54,970 nucleotides of DNA, from contig CAXRGW010000017.1 of NCBI GenBank assembly GCA_964230255.1, positions 1 through 54,970 of the forward strand. The letters run 5' to 3'. Made by a program: the position numbers and the translations under genes. The first letter of the stretch is position 1, and each line of letters starts with the position of its first letter. This stretch comes from Alteromonas_E sp964230255 (GTDB lineage Bacteria > Pseudomonadota > Gammaproteobacteria > Enterobacterales > Alteromonadaceae). The notes under the pieces are model-generated. The model did not search any database, was not told the DNA's origin, and worked only from the letters and a program-made list of their open reading frames with translations. Below, piece after piece: positions 28,101-36,255 of the stretch.

Positions 28101-29264
28101 TCGGTAGTTACTAAAGCTTTCTGAATTAGCAACATTGGCTGCGGATATTGTCATGCTTGCGCCGCTACCCGTATTAGTTTGATAGGCGGTGAACTCCAAG
28201 TATGCATTTGTTATTGTTGCGCTCTGTGGAACATTAACATTGTTAAAACGCGTACCAATGTAAGAGTTACTCGAGCTGTGAAATGTTAACTCACTGCCGG
28301 TAGACTGATAACCATCACTGCGCTCTTCGGCATTATTACTATTTGAGCTCACTTGATAAGCTAATCGCCCATTTACGCACCCTGTAGCGGTTGAGTCATC
28401 GTAACTGATGACTAGTTGTGGCGAACGACCTGATCCCTCTTCGTTCGCATATACTTTTCTGGCACTAGATGAGTCGGTGCTGTTACCTTCTATCAAGATA
28501 TTTAGACTATTACCGCCGCACCAACCGCTGTGATTAACGACTTCTTGAACTACATCAATTATGCTCGGTGTTACGATAGTATTTCCGCCCAGCGGAAAGT
28601 CGTTTTCCAAGTGCCACTCTACCTCCGCCGCGGTAGTAACTCTGTTGCTAATATCGTTAGTATGGTTAGTGAAAGGAGTTGCATTACTGGTGTCTTCGGC
28701 ACGAATGGTGATTACCGATGCGCTGGTATTAAGTTGTGAGGACGTAAAGCGCAAAAATGCGTTAGTAATGGTGGCCCCTTGAGGAATATTTAAGTCCTGA
28801 TAACGCAAACCGGTGTAAACTGTCCCGGTTCCTTGGGTAAGAGACAAATGCGCGAAGTTAGTATTTATCGTGCCATTGAGCTCCCATGCATCATCGTCGC
28901 CCGCGGCAATTGAAGTAATAATCTCCGGTTGTACGGATTGGTCGATATTGCGAACCGGATACAGCACGGGACCACCGAAATCCGAGAAACGCATCAACCC
29001 AGCATTGATGTTTGTTGCTTCACGCAGTGCATCTTTAAGTGCATTTTGCACGCGTAACATACGTGACTCAGAAGTACCGTCCTTGCTCCCCATACTACCG
29101 GAGGTATCCATAATAAACATTACGTTAGGGTTGTAGGTTACAGCAGTGTTTCCCGAACCAATATAGATATCCAGATCGTCACCCATTGCGGTAGCGCTGA
29201 TCATGGCGCTAAGCATCATACTCGTAAAAACGATACGGCTTTTGATTTTAGCTCGCCAATTCAT
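25173..29264 (-). CDS. pilY1: Type IV pilus tip adhesin/assembly protein PilY1 with duplicated inserted domain
   Basis: The 1363-residue exported protein has a signal peptide (about 1-28) and a VWA domain whose MIDAS DTSGS is at 53-57. The VWA fold resumes near 488 (VLLSDGQ at 591-597). Two similar beta-rich units interrupt it (about 138-290 and 322-470). They share GLRYQDLNIPQGATITNAFL / GTRFNNVNVPQSATITNAYL and end in LVISY / LVIEY. The C-terminal part is the PilY1 beta-propeller with a calcium loop DRNNDGYAD (1067-1075). PilY1 primes pilus assembly, senses surfaces and adheres. It lies 15 bases after pilX. Confidence 0.93.
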   Translation of the reverse strand: MNWRAKIKSRIVFTSMMLSAMISATAMGDDLDIYIGSGNTAVTYNPNVMFIMDTSGSMGSKDGTSESRMLRVQNALKDALREATNINAGLMRFSDFGGPVLYPVRNIDQSVQPEIITSIAAGDDDAWELNGTINTNFAHLSLTQGTGTVYTGLRYQDLNIPQGATITNAFLRFTSSQLNTSASVITIRAEDTSNATPFTNHTNDISNRVTTAAEVEWHLENDFPLGGNTIVTPSIIDVVQEVVNHSGWCGGNSLNILIEGNSTDSSSARKVYANEEGSGRSPQLVISYDDSTATGCVNGRLAYQVSSNSNNAEERSDGYQSTGSELTFHSSSNSYIGTRFNNVNVPQSATITNAYLEFTAYQTNTGSGASMTISAANVANSESFSNYRRYMLRDMPKTAGVNWSNIPAFYKNNVYQSPSVTSIVQQIVNRGDWVPNNSMTFIYSNFSNKRGAYTYRGRPSGSAVLVIEYQGNAVPGTTATVRQHLVSQVDDLSASGYTPIVDTLYEATQYYGGRDVYYGLERGTSSVSSTVRSNTRVSHRSSYVGQAAVRPSGCTEDNLSSSNCIGEYIPDGAVYQSPITDLQCQTNNHIVLLSDGQANNNHSVDEIEALLGATCSGSGGEKCGIDLVKNLSRANQSKIDARIITHTIGFAANATANNFLNQLALQSGGGFYTADNSTDLVEAFQTILRSVKDVNATFVSPGVAVNQLNRLTHRDELYFALFKPSEGTIWPGNLKKYRIDGDKIIDKNGLDAVDTVTGFFAENSHSYWSPLADGNDVREGGAASQVSATRNIYAFNSPGTIVTSSNSLNESNSLITTEMLAIDGEPNPELLRDTVLQWARGVDVRDDDGDGSTTDVRYQMGDPIHSQPVIVNYSQTDSAIFVATNHGFLHSIDSETGLENFAIIPEELLSNLHPIYRDTSSFNHMYGLDGDMVLRTVGEKTYLYVGMRRGGRNYYAFDVSSKTSPRLLFKIEGGSADFEEMGQSWSRPTVTKIKFGGTSKNVMIFGGGYDEDQDAKTVRSADAVGNAVFIVDADTGQLLWKASNANADLNLEAMQYSVPARISVIDRNNDGYADHMYVADMGGQLFRFDIYNGESGSDLVKGRLMADFAGNTKADNRRFYYGPDVSEVSLGDDLYYAVAVGSGFRAGPLDTQIEDRFYTVKDEGVFKLDENGLYTLPNVPLMEGDLYDATDHLLTSSDETTRGIASDKLQDKQGWMLRLTTGGEKVLSSPLILDYKIFFTTYVPASSSNSTCAPPTGNSRAYLVNLFNANAVDDLNETGELDSGDRYAQLKQTGIAPDTKILIEDIVQPVVCLGTECVSAVINVDNNGNEKACNSDFECLAQNIYGRFERVQRSSWETEIERQ

Positions 29265-29279
29265 GTGAAATACCTCTAA

Positions 29280-29843
29280 TTATCGCGATGCTGGGGCAAA
29301 TACTGCCGCGGTCAGACTGTTCGCAACTACATAATTTTTACCACTAACTTGGCCACATCCGCGCACGACGAATACGTGACAGTTAATGTTACTACCGCCA
29401 ATGACATTACTTGAACCGCGACAAGACTGTTCACGCACAAACGCAGTTCTGGACCAACTACTGATGCTTGGATTGTTGTCGTAGTTACCCGCATTATTGT
29501 GATTTTCGCCAACCGTTAAGCCAGCTTGCGTCATTGTTCTGTTTGTCCATGCGGCCAAATCAAAACAGCTCATATCACCCGCTGTCGGATCGTAAACATT
29601 GCCCTGACGAGCATCTGATAGTGGATCGCTTAAATTGGGATCGGTCAATAACGCCTCGTCTTCCGATTCGAACACCACTCCAGCAATAGCTGCCTCTGCT
29701 GCGTCAAACGCGAGGCTGCTTTGCTCCATTGACGTAGCCATTTTGTTTTGCATTAAACTGCTAGAGACTGAGGCGACACCTAACACCGTAAGTGAAAGTA
29801 AGATAAGCAAAGCAAAAACCATAACTAAACCACGTTGCTTCAA
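29280..29843 (-). CDS. pilX: Type IV pilus minor pilin PilX
   Basis: The 187-residue protein starts MKQRGLVMVFALLILLSLTV, a short leader followed directly by the hydrophobic helix. It lacks the +5 Glu, as is usual for PilX and GspK-like tip pseudopilins. SLMQNKMATSMEQSSLAFDAAEAAI is the PilX family core (FxxAEAA). The C-terminal part has Cys residues suited to a disulphide. ATG overlaps the pilW stop by 4 bases. Confidence 0.92.
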   Translation of the reverse strand: MKQRGLVMVFALLILLSLTVLGVASVSSSLMQNKMATSMEQSSLAFDAAEAAIAGVVFESEDEALLTDPNLSDPLSDARQGNVYDPTAGDMSCFDLAAWTNRTMTQAGLTVGENHNNAGNYDNNPSISSWSRTAFVREQSCRGSSNVIGGSNINCHVFVVRGCGQVSGKNYVVANSLTAAVFAPASR

Positions 29844-30706
29844 AGGCTGATACTCCGGACGAAATTTTTCATATTGCGCAAGGCAATAGTGACTTCAAAT
29901 TGTTTATAAATACGATCGGATCCAGATGAAATAGGCGCTTCGTTGAGTAGTACAAAACTCGATGACTGTGAAACATTGACTTGACCATCACCTTTAACCA
30001 AAACGGCAATCCTAACTGCAACCACCTGACCACTTGCAGCAATGGCATTAGCTAACTGATTAGCTGGAATATACTGGACAGGGCGCGCTGAAGCATCCCC
30101 AGCAATTAATGGATTGGCAATCCCATAAAGTACTTGAAAACTTTCCACATCGTCGAGCAATGTAAATGCCGCATGTCCATTATGCCCTATTGCAGGCCGC
30201 TGACCGCGCAAATAGCGTCCATCAAACCCTCTACATTTGAGCTGTGAGCCGTCGAGGAAATACTCGTTAACCACATAGAACTCGTCGTTATTGTTGTAGC
30301 CGAGTGTGTAGCCGCGACAATCTCTATCTGTTTGTAGGCTAATAACCAATACGTCGCTGTCTCCGGTGTTAGGACCCTCGACTGCGCCTAAATCAGGACG
30401 TACGCCGAAATCACCGGGTAAGGGAATTGGATGGTTTTGCACGAATGCCGATTCTTCAACAACATCTACGCTTCGGTCTAAGTTGCCTGAAAGTAAGTCA
30501 TAACGGCCGGCCATAATCACATCACTGCGCAAACGATTTACGATAAAACGACCACTTTCTTGCGCCGAAGCTATAGCCCGGTTAAGCCTGTCAGTAACAG
30601 AGTTAGATACCATAACTTGAATAATCGCACCTGATATCAATAATCCGAGCGCTAAGGTGATCATGATTTCAATGAGTGTAAAGCCCTTGGCCCGTCTAAT
30701 ACTCAT
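29840..30706 (-). CDS. pilW: Type IV pilus minor pilin PilW
   Basis: The 288-residue protein has leader MSIRRAKG and FTLIEIMITLALGLLISGAI with Glu at +5. ESGRFIVNRLRSDVIMAGRYD and the large globular domain match PilW of the minor-pilin operons. It overlaps pilV by 4 bases upstream and pilX by 4 bases downstream, so the three are tightly coupled. It forms part of the priming complex with PilV, PilX, PilE and PilY1. Confidence 0.93.
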   Translation of the reverse strand: MSIRRAKGFTLIEIMITLALGLLISGAIIQVMVSNSVTDRLNRAIASAQESGRFIVNRLRSDVIMAGRYDLLSGNLDRSVDVVEESAFVQNHPIPLPGDFGVRPDLGAVEGPNTGDSDVLVISLQTDRDCRGYTLGYNNNDEFYVVNEYFLDGSQLKCRGFDGRYLRGQRPAIGHNGHAAFTLLDDVESFQVLYGIANPLIAGDASARPVQYIPANQLANAIAASGQVVAVRIAVLVKGDGQVNVSQSSSFVLLNEAPISSGSDRIYKQFEVTIALRNMKNFVRSISL

Positions 30707-31341
30707 AGCGTTACCTCAATAATCACACAATCGTGCTCACCGGAGCGGCCAGCCAAACACTCTGGGTTTAGCGAGCGACTGTTACCCTGCCACTGCTCCA
30801 CCGGCCAGGCTAAAATGATGCGGTGGCGCGAACCCACGCTACAATCGTCGGTATCAAGAATATTGTTATCAATGCAGGTTAGTTCAAGTTCGATCAAAGG
30901 GTTTGTATTTACTGCTGCGCACGACATTTCGTACGCATCAAACGCTGCGAATTCAGCGGCAGTGCAACTGTCAGCCGCACAATTAGGCACATCTGCTGGA
31001 ATTTCTTGGCAGAAACAGTTGTAAGGTTGCGCACCTGAGCTACAGGACAAATTGCTAAAATTATACAGGTCGGTATTAAAGTAATCGTTGTTAACCACAA
31101 CGCCATCACCTTGGTCAGAAGAAACCGCACTGGCTCGCAACCGTTCACTCATTTGCTGCGCTACCAACACTGCTTGGGTGCGACTTAATGCGTCTGCGTT
31201 TGAAAATGAGCCAATGAATTGGAGGGAAGCCACACCTAACAGGCCAACTGACAATATGAACAAAGTTACCAACACTTCTATCATGCCAACACCGCGCTGG
31301 TGTCCTGCTGAGCTTGTAATTATTGCTTTTGTGCTTGGCAT
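30703..31341 (-). CDS. pilV: Type IV pilus minor pilin PilV
   Basis: From ATG 31341 (GGAAGAG about 10 bases upstream) it has 212 residues. After a leader ending GHQRG the mature start is VGMIEVLVTLFILSVGLLGV, with Glu at +5. AVLVAQQMSERLRASAVSSDQ is the PilV pattern, and a Cys-rich stretch (about 100-150) follows. A longer frame begins 22 codons earlier but gives an improbable leader. It is the first gene of the pilVWXY1E operon, downstream of the ispH terminator. Confidence 0.9.
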   Translation of the reverse strand: MPSTKAIITSSAGHQRGVGMIEVLVTLFILSVGLLGVASLQFIGSFSNADALSRTQAVLVAQQMSERLRASAVSSDQGDGVVVNNDYFNTDLYNFSNLSCSSGAQPYNCFCQEIPADVPNCAADSCTAAEFAAFDAYEMSCAAVNTNPLIELELTCIDNNILDTDDCSVGSRHRIILAWPVEQWQGNSRSLNPECLAGRSGEHDCVIIEVTL

Positions 31342-31471
31342 GTAACGATTACTCTTCCCGGGAACTATTGAAACCCGCGAGGTGGTGCCAGTTGTGATAA
31401 ACACCATCGCGTGAGGTTACTTTAGCTCGTTATTGTCAAAGGAAGGTTATAATGGCGCAGCAATAGGTATT

Positions 31472-31512
31472 AAAAAAGGTTACCTGCACTAAAGTGCGCC
31501 GTTAGTGCAGGT
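31472..31512 (-). terminator. Rho-independent terminator of ispH
   Basis: On the minus strand ACCTGCACTAA and TTAGTGCAGGT (31502-31512 and 31482-31492) form an 11-bp perfect stem, followed by AACCTTTTTT. It begins 8 bases after the ispH coding end and separates the ileS-ispH unit from the pil operon. Confidence 0.9.
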
Positions 31513-31519
31513 GTAGAAT

Positions 31520-32464
31520 TTAACTAACTTGCTTGATCCGCAACTCTTTAGGAACGGCAAACTCAACATTTTCCTCGCGGCCCTGACGCTCAGTAGCGCT
31601 AACAGCTCCCCAAGATTTGAGTCGTTCAATGACTGCTTGAACCAATACTTCTGGGGCAGAGGCTCCGGCAGTAACACCAATATGCTGCGCATTCTCAATC
31701 CACTGTTTTTGAATACACTCGGCACCGGCAATAAGGTGTGCCTGTGCACCAATTTTTTCTGCTAATTCACGCAAGCGGTTAGAGTTAGAGCTATTTTGTG
31801 CACCTACCACTAATACTACATCGCAATCCGCTGACAATTCCCGCACCGCATCTTGACGATTTTGTGTGGCGTAACAAATGTCATCTTTGCGCGGTCCTTC
31901 AATATCCGGGAAACGTTCACGTAAGGTGTCAATTACCGCTGCAGTATCATCGACAGATAGTGTGGTTTGGCTGCAGTAATAAAGATTGCTTGGGTCTTTT
32001 ACATCAAGGGTTGCTACATCCTCACAAGATTCAACTAAGTAGATACCGCCGTCTTCGTTGTGATACTGGCCCATTGTCCCTTCAACTTCAGGATGACCTT
32101 GGTGACCAATCAAAATACATTCTGTGCCACGCTTGCTCGCACGCGTTACTTCCATGTGAACTTTAGTAACTAAAGGGCAAGTCGCATCAAACACTTTCAA
32201 GCCGCGCTCATCCGCTTGTTTGCGCACTTTTTGCGATACCCCATGGGCACTAAATATCACAATGCTTTCATCAGGTACTTCTGCAATTTCATCTACGAAC
32301 ACCGCGCCGCGCTGTTTTAAACCATCGACAACAAAGCGGTTATGAACAACTTCGTGACGCACGTAAATGGGTGGATTAAATAACTCTAAGGCGCGCTCAA
32401 CAATGGTGATCGCACGATCAACTCCAGCACAAAATCCACGTGGGTTGGCTAAATGAATTTGCAT
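31520..32464 (-). CDS. ispH: 4-hydroxy-3-methylbut-2-enyl diphosphate reductase
   Basis: The 314-residue [4Fe-4S] enzyme performs the last step of the MEP isoprenoid pathway. The three cluster Cys are visible: C12 in RGFCAGVDRAI, C96 in VFDATCPLVTKV and C197 in DDICYATQNRQ. VVGAQNSSNSNRL and TAGASAPEVLVQ complete the active site. It is the last gene of the murJ/ribF-ileS-lspA-fkpB-ispH run, 11 bases after fkpB. Confidence 0.98.
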   Translation of the reverse strand: MQIHLANPRGFCAGVDRAITIVERALELFNPPIYVRHEVVHNRFVVDGLKQRGAVFVDEIAEVPDESIVIFSAHGVSQKVRKQADERGLKVFDATCPLVTKVHMEVTRASKRGTECILIGHQGHPEVEGTMGQYHNEDGGIYLVESCEDVATLDVKDPSNLYYCSQTTLSVDDTAAVIDTLRERFPDIEGPRKDDICYATQNRQDAVRELSADCDVVLVVGAQNSSNSNRLRELAEKIGAQAHLIAGAECIQKQWIENAQHIGVTAGASAPEVLVQAVIERLKSWGAVSATERQGREENVEFAVPKELRIKQVS

Positions 32465-32475
32465 CTATCGCTTCC

Positions 32476-32931
32476 TCAATGAACGGTAGGTGAGTTTCTC
32501 ACCGCCAATATTTCAACGTCAAATATAACAGTTTGCCCAGCAAGTGGATGGTTGAAGTCCACCGTAACTGAGTCGCCCGCTACACTGCGAATAATTCCTG
32601 GTAGTTCGCTCCCGTCTGGTTGCGAGAACCCAATGATCATTCCTTCTTGCACACCTTCTTCCAATTCAAAGCGACTGCGCTCAAGGTGATAGATATTGTC
32701 TGGATTAGGCATGCCAAATGCATCTTTAGGGGCCAGCGTAAACGACTTTTTATCGCCTTCTTTAAGGCCGAGTAAACAACGTTCAAAATTATCGGTTAAG
32801 CTGCCATCACCCATTACCAATTTTGCAGGCTTATTATTAACTCGCGTGCTGTCGGCTGCACTGCCATCTTCTAATTTCAAGTCAAAATGCATTAGCACTT
32901 CGCTTGCACCGGTAATTACATCATCGCTCAT
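32476..32931 (-). CDS. fkpB: FKBP-type peptidyl-prolyl isomerase FkpB (SlpA)
   Basis: The 151-residue protein has the FKBP frame (VLMHFDLKLEDGSAADSTR, LTDNFERCLLGLKEGDKKSF) with the inserted-flap chaperone domain (LAPKDAFGMPNPDNIYHLER). NHPLAGQTVIFDVEILAV closes the fold. It has no metal-binding tail. Length equals E. coli FkpB (149). Its ATG overlaps the lspA stop by 4 bases, the standard order between lspA and ispH. Confidence 0.95.
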   Translation of the reverse strand: MSDDVITGASEVLMHFDLKLEDGSAADSTRVNNKPAKLVMGDGSLTDNFERCLLGLKEGDKKSFTLAPKDAFGMPNPDNIYHLERSRFELEEGVQEGMIIGFSQPDGSELPGIIRSVAGDSVTVDFNHPLAGQTVIFDVEILAVRNSPTVH

Positions 32932-33434
32932 TTAGATTCTCGGTTTTCTTCGCTTTCTTTGCTAAACAACATATCAATTATCAACAGCCCTGCGCCGATA
33001 AATATAGCGCTATCGGCAATATTGAATGCCGGCCAATGCCACTGTTGGTAATAGAAATCTAGAAAATCTATTACGTAACCGTGTACTAAGCGATCATAAA
33101 CGTTGCCAATTGCTCCGCCTAAAATAAAGCAAAACGCTATGGGCAAGCGCAATTGTTGCTTGGGTGCCTGTTTCAGCCAATAGAGTAATAATGCACTTAC
33201 CACTACCGCTATAGCAGTGAAGAACCAACGTTGCCAACCACCTGCATCATGTAAGATGCTAAACGCAGCGCCATAATTACGAACATAGGTCATATTAAAG
33301 AAGCTCGTAATTTGAATTGACTCATACAGTCGCATCGAATCGACCACAGCGAATTTAGTCCACTGATCGAGTATTAACACTACGACAGAGATCCACAAGA
33401 ATCGCAAGCCAGTGTTGGCAATTAAATTAGGCAT
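32928..33434 (-). CDS. lspA: Lipoprotein signal peptidase
   Basis: From ATG 33434 it has 168 residues and four membrane helices. The two catalytic aspartates are at the E. coli positions, D123 in GYVIDFLDFY and D141 in FNIADSAIFIG. NGAAFS-type (NYGAAFSI) and LDQWTK are also conserved. It cleaves prolipoproteins after lipidation in the inner membrane. The start lies inside the end of ileS (8-base overlap); a start 9 codons earlier reaches deeper into ileS and adds an unlikely charged tail. Confidence 0.96.
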   Translation of the reverse strand: MPNLIANTGLRFLWISVVVLILDQWTKFAVVDSMRLYESIQITSFFNMTYVRNYGAAFSILHDAGGWQRWFFTAIAVVVSALLLYWLKQAPKQQLRLPIAFCFILGGAIGNVYDRLVHGYVIDFLDFYYQQWHWPAFNIADSAIFIGAGLLIIDMLFSKESEENRESK

Positions 33435-36237
33435 ATTGACGCGCCTCTCCCTCGCCTTCAACGTTGGTCACACAACGTCCGCAAAGCTCTGGATGGTCGG
33501 GGTTCGAACCAACATCATCTGTGTAATGCCAACAACGCACGCACTTATGTCCTTGGGTCTTTTCTACCAGCACACTCAAACCGGCAACGTCAGTTTCAGT
33601 GGCTTGTGCATCCGTACCACCTTGTAACGACACTTCAGAACAAATCAGAACAAAGCGCAACTCCTCACCTAACTGACTAAGTAGCGCCTCAATCTTGTCA
33701 TCGACAAACAAAGTGACTTTTGCCTCGAGTGAACCACCTAGCACCGATTCCTTACGCGCATTCTCTAAACAGCGATTTACTGCAGTTTTAACCGCCATTA
33801 CCTGTTGCCAAAAATCGTTGTCCAGTGCCGACGCTGATGGCTTAAGACCTTCATACCAAGTATCGGTAAAGACAAACTCATCGTGCTCACCTGGTAGCGC
33901 TTGCCACACTTCTTGAGCAGTAAAGCTCATAATAGGCGCCATCCAACGCACTAGCGCTTCAACGATATGATAAAGGGCTGATTGACATGAACGACGCGCG
34001 TGACTGTCTGCTTTGGCCGTATACTGACGATCTTTGATGATATCGAGGTAAAAACTCCCCATTTCAATCGAGCAGAATTGCATCAGCAATTGGGTTACTG
34101 CGAGTAAGTCATACTTATCATAGGCAGCTGTGATCTGCTGTTGCACATTAAGTGCTCGCTGAACGGCCCATTGATCAAGTGCAACCATATCTTCTATCGC
34201 AACGAGATCAGTTGCTGGGTCAAAGCCATTCAGGTTAGATAGTAGGAAGCGTGAGGTATTGCGGATCCGACGATAGGCATCCGCAGAGCGTTTTAAGATC
34301 TCATCAGATACTGCAATTTCACTGCGATAATCCGTAGACGCTACCCAAAGGCGCAAAATATCTGCACCTAATTTGTTGGTCACATCTTGCGGCGCTACAA
34401 CATTACCTAGCGACTTAGACATTTTCTTGCCTTCGGCGTCAACGGTAAAACCGTGCGTTAATACCTGCTTATATGGCGCATGACCACTCATTGCCACTGA
34501 CGACATCAATGACGACATGAACCAACCGCGATGTTGGTCTGAGCCTTCGAGGTACAGGTCCGCCGCAGCAGGTAAATCGTCTCGACAGTCGACCACAAAA
34601 TGATGGGTTACGCCTGAGTCAAACCATACGTCAAGAGTATCAGTAACTTTCTCGTAGTCACCGACGTCTGCGCCGAGCAATTCTTCGTCAGAAAGATCCC
34701 ACCATGCTTGAATACCGCGTTTCTCAACCGCTTGAGCTACCTTTTCCATAATCTCAACTGAGCCAGGGTGCATTTCTCCCGTCGCTTTGTGGATGAATAA
34801 AGGGATCGGCACGCCCCAAGTGCGCTGACGTGATATACACCAGTCGGGACGGCCTTCAACCATTCCTTCGATGCGATCTTCACCCCAACCAGGTATCCAC
34901 TCAGTTTTATGAATTTCTTCAATTGACTCACTACGCAATGTTTTTTTGTCCATACTGATGAACCACTGCGGCGTTGCGCGGAAAATAATCGGCGTTTTGT
35001 GTCGCCAACAGTGTGGGTAGCTATGAGTATACTTAACGTTCAGAATTAAATTGCCGCTTTCAGCCAATGCTTCAATGATATTGTCATTAGCTTTAAACAC
35101 ATGTTGACCGGCAAACATTGGCGTACCTTCTACATAAACACCATTACTGCCTACGGGGTTATACACTTCTAGGTTGTATTGTTTGCCTACATTAAAATCG
35201 TCCACACCATGCGCTGGCGCTGTGTGTACACAACCAGTACCCGACTCAGTCGTCACGTGTTCGCCCAAGATTAACGGCACTTCAAGCGCTAACAATGGAT
35301 GGTTAGCTTTTAACCGCTCTAACTTCGCACCACTGGTGGTTGCTAGAACCTTCACTGATTGCGCGGCATAACGCTCAGCACAGCTAGTCACTAAATCTTC
35401 AGCTACTATTAACTTGCGCGCGCCGTGTTCAAGTTGCATTTCTACTAACGAATAGCTCAGCTCTGGATGCAAAGAAATTGCACGGTTAGCAGGAATAGTC
35501 CATGGGGTTGTTGTCCAGATAACCACCGCAGCATCAGTGGCTTCAGTTTCGGCAACACCAAATACAGTCGCATATGCTGCAACGTCAACAATCGGGAAGG
35601 CTACGTCAATTGCCGGTGACACTTTGTCTTTATATTCAACTTCGGCTTCAGCGAGCGCAGAACCACAATCGGTACACCAATGCACTGGCTTAAAGCCTTT
35701 TTGGACGTGTCCATTTGCAACAATCTTGGCCAAAGCACGAATAATATTGGCTTCAGAAGCAAAATCCATTGTCTTGTATGGGTTTTCCCAATCACCTAAC
35801 ACACCTAAACGTACGAAGTCTTTCAATTGACCATCGACTTGACCTTGCGCATAGGCACGACATTTTTCGCGAAACTCTGCCGCTGATACTTTGTGACCAG
35901 GCTTACCAACCTTTTTCTCAACCATTAATTCAATAGGTAAGCCGTGACAGTCCCAACCCGGCACGTATGGCGCATCAAAATCGGCCAAGGTCTTAGACTT
36001 AACAATGATGTCTTTCAGAATTTTGTTAACGGCGTGGCCTATATGAATATTACCGTTCGCATAAGGAGGACCATCGTGCAAAATAAATGGTTTCTTACCT
36101 GCTTTGGCGGCGCGAATTTGCTTATAAAGCTCTTTCTGTTGCCAAGCTTTAAGCATCTGCGGCTCGCGTTGAGCTAAGTTACCGCGCATTGGAAAAGCGG
36201 TATCAGGTAAGTTAAGGGTGGCTTTGTAGTCACTCAT
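33427..36237 (-). CDS. ileS: Isoleucyl-tRNA synthetase
   Basis: The 936-residue class I synthetase has HIGH at 65-68 (DGPPYANGNIHIGH) and KMSKS in AEGKKMSKSLGNV. The editing domain contains TTTPWTIPANRAI. A C-terminal zinc site has paired Cys (CVRCWHY and CGRCVTN). Length matches E. coli IleS (938). It lies 18 bases after ribF and overlaps lspA by 8 bases. Confidence 0.98.
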   Translation of the reverse strand: MSDYKATLNLPDTAFPMRGNLAQREPQMLKAWQQKELYKQIRAAKAGKKPFILHDGPPYANGNIHIGHAVNKILKDIIVKSKTLADFDAPYVPGWDCHGLPIELMVEKKVGKPGHKVSAAEFREKCRAYAQGQVDGQLKDFVRLGVLGDWENPYKTMDFASEANIIRALAKIVANGHVQKGFKPVHWCTDCGSALAEAEVEYKDKVSPAIDVAFPIVDVAAYATVFGVAETEATDAAVVIWTTTPWTIPANRAISLHPELSYSLVEMQLEHGARKLIVAEDLVTSCAERYAAQSVKVLATTSGAKLERLKANHPLLALEVPLILGEHVTTESGTGCVHTAPAHGVDDFNVGKQYNLEVYNPVGSNGVYVEGTPMFAGQHVFKANDNIIEALAESGNLILNVKYTHSYPHCWRHKTPIIFRATPQWFISMDKKTLRSESIEEIHKTEWIPGWGEDRIEGMVEGRPDWCISRQRTWGVPIPLFIHKATGEMHPGSVEIMEKVAQAVEKRGIQAWWDLSDEELLGADVGDYEKVTDTLDVWFDSGVTHHFVVDCRDDLPAAADLYLEGSDQHRGWFMSSLMSSVAMSGHAPYKQVLTHGFTVDAEGKKMSKSLGNVVAPQDVTNKLGADILRLWVASTDYRSEIAVSDEILKRSADAYRRIRNTSRFLLSNLNGFDPATDLVAIEDMVALDQWAVQRALNVQQQITAAYDKYDLLAVTQLLMQFCSIEMGSFYLDIIKDRQYTAKADSHARRSCQSALYHIVEALVRWMAPIMSFTAQEVWQALPGEHDEFVFTDTWYEGLKPSASALDNDFWQQVMAVKTAVNRCLENARKESVLGGSLEAKVTLFVDDKIEALLSQLGEELRFVLICSEVSLQGGTDAQATETDVAGLSVLVEKTQGHKCVRCWHYTDDVGSNPDHPELCGRCVTNVEGEGEARQYA

Positions 36238-36255
36238 GCGTTGTTCAATCCAATT

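Noticed and set aside
31448..31453. TATAAT on the plus strand as a promoter
   Set aside because: No matching -35 box at 15-19 bases, and the genes on both sides run on the minus strand.
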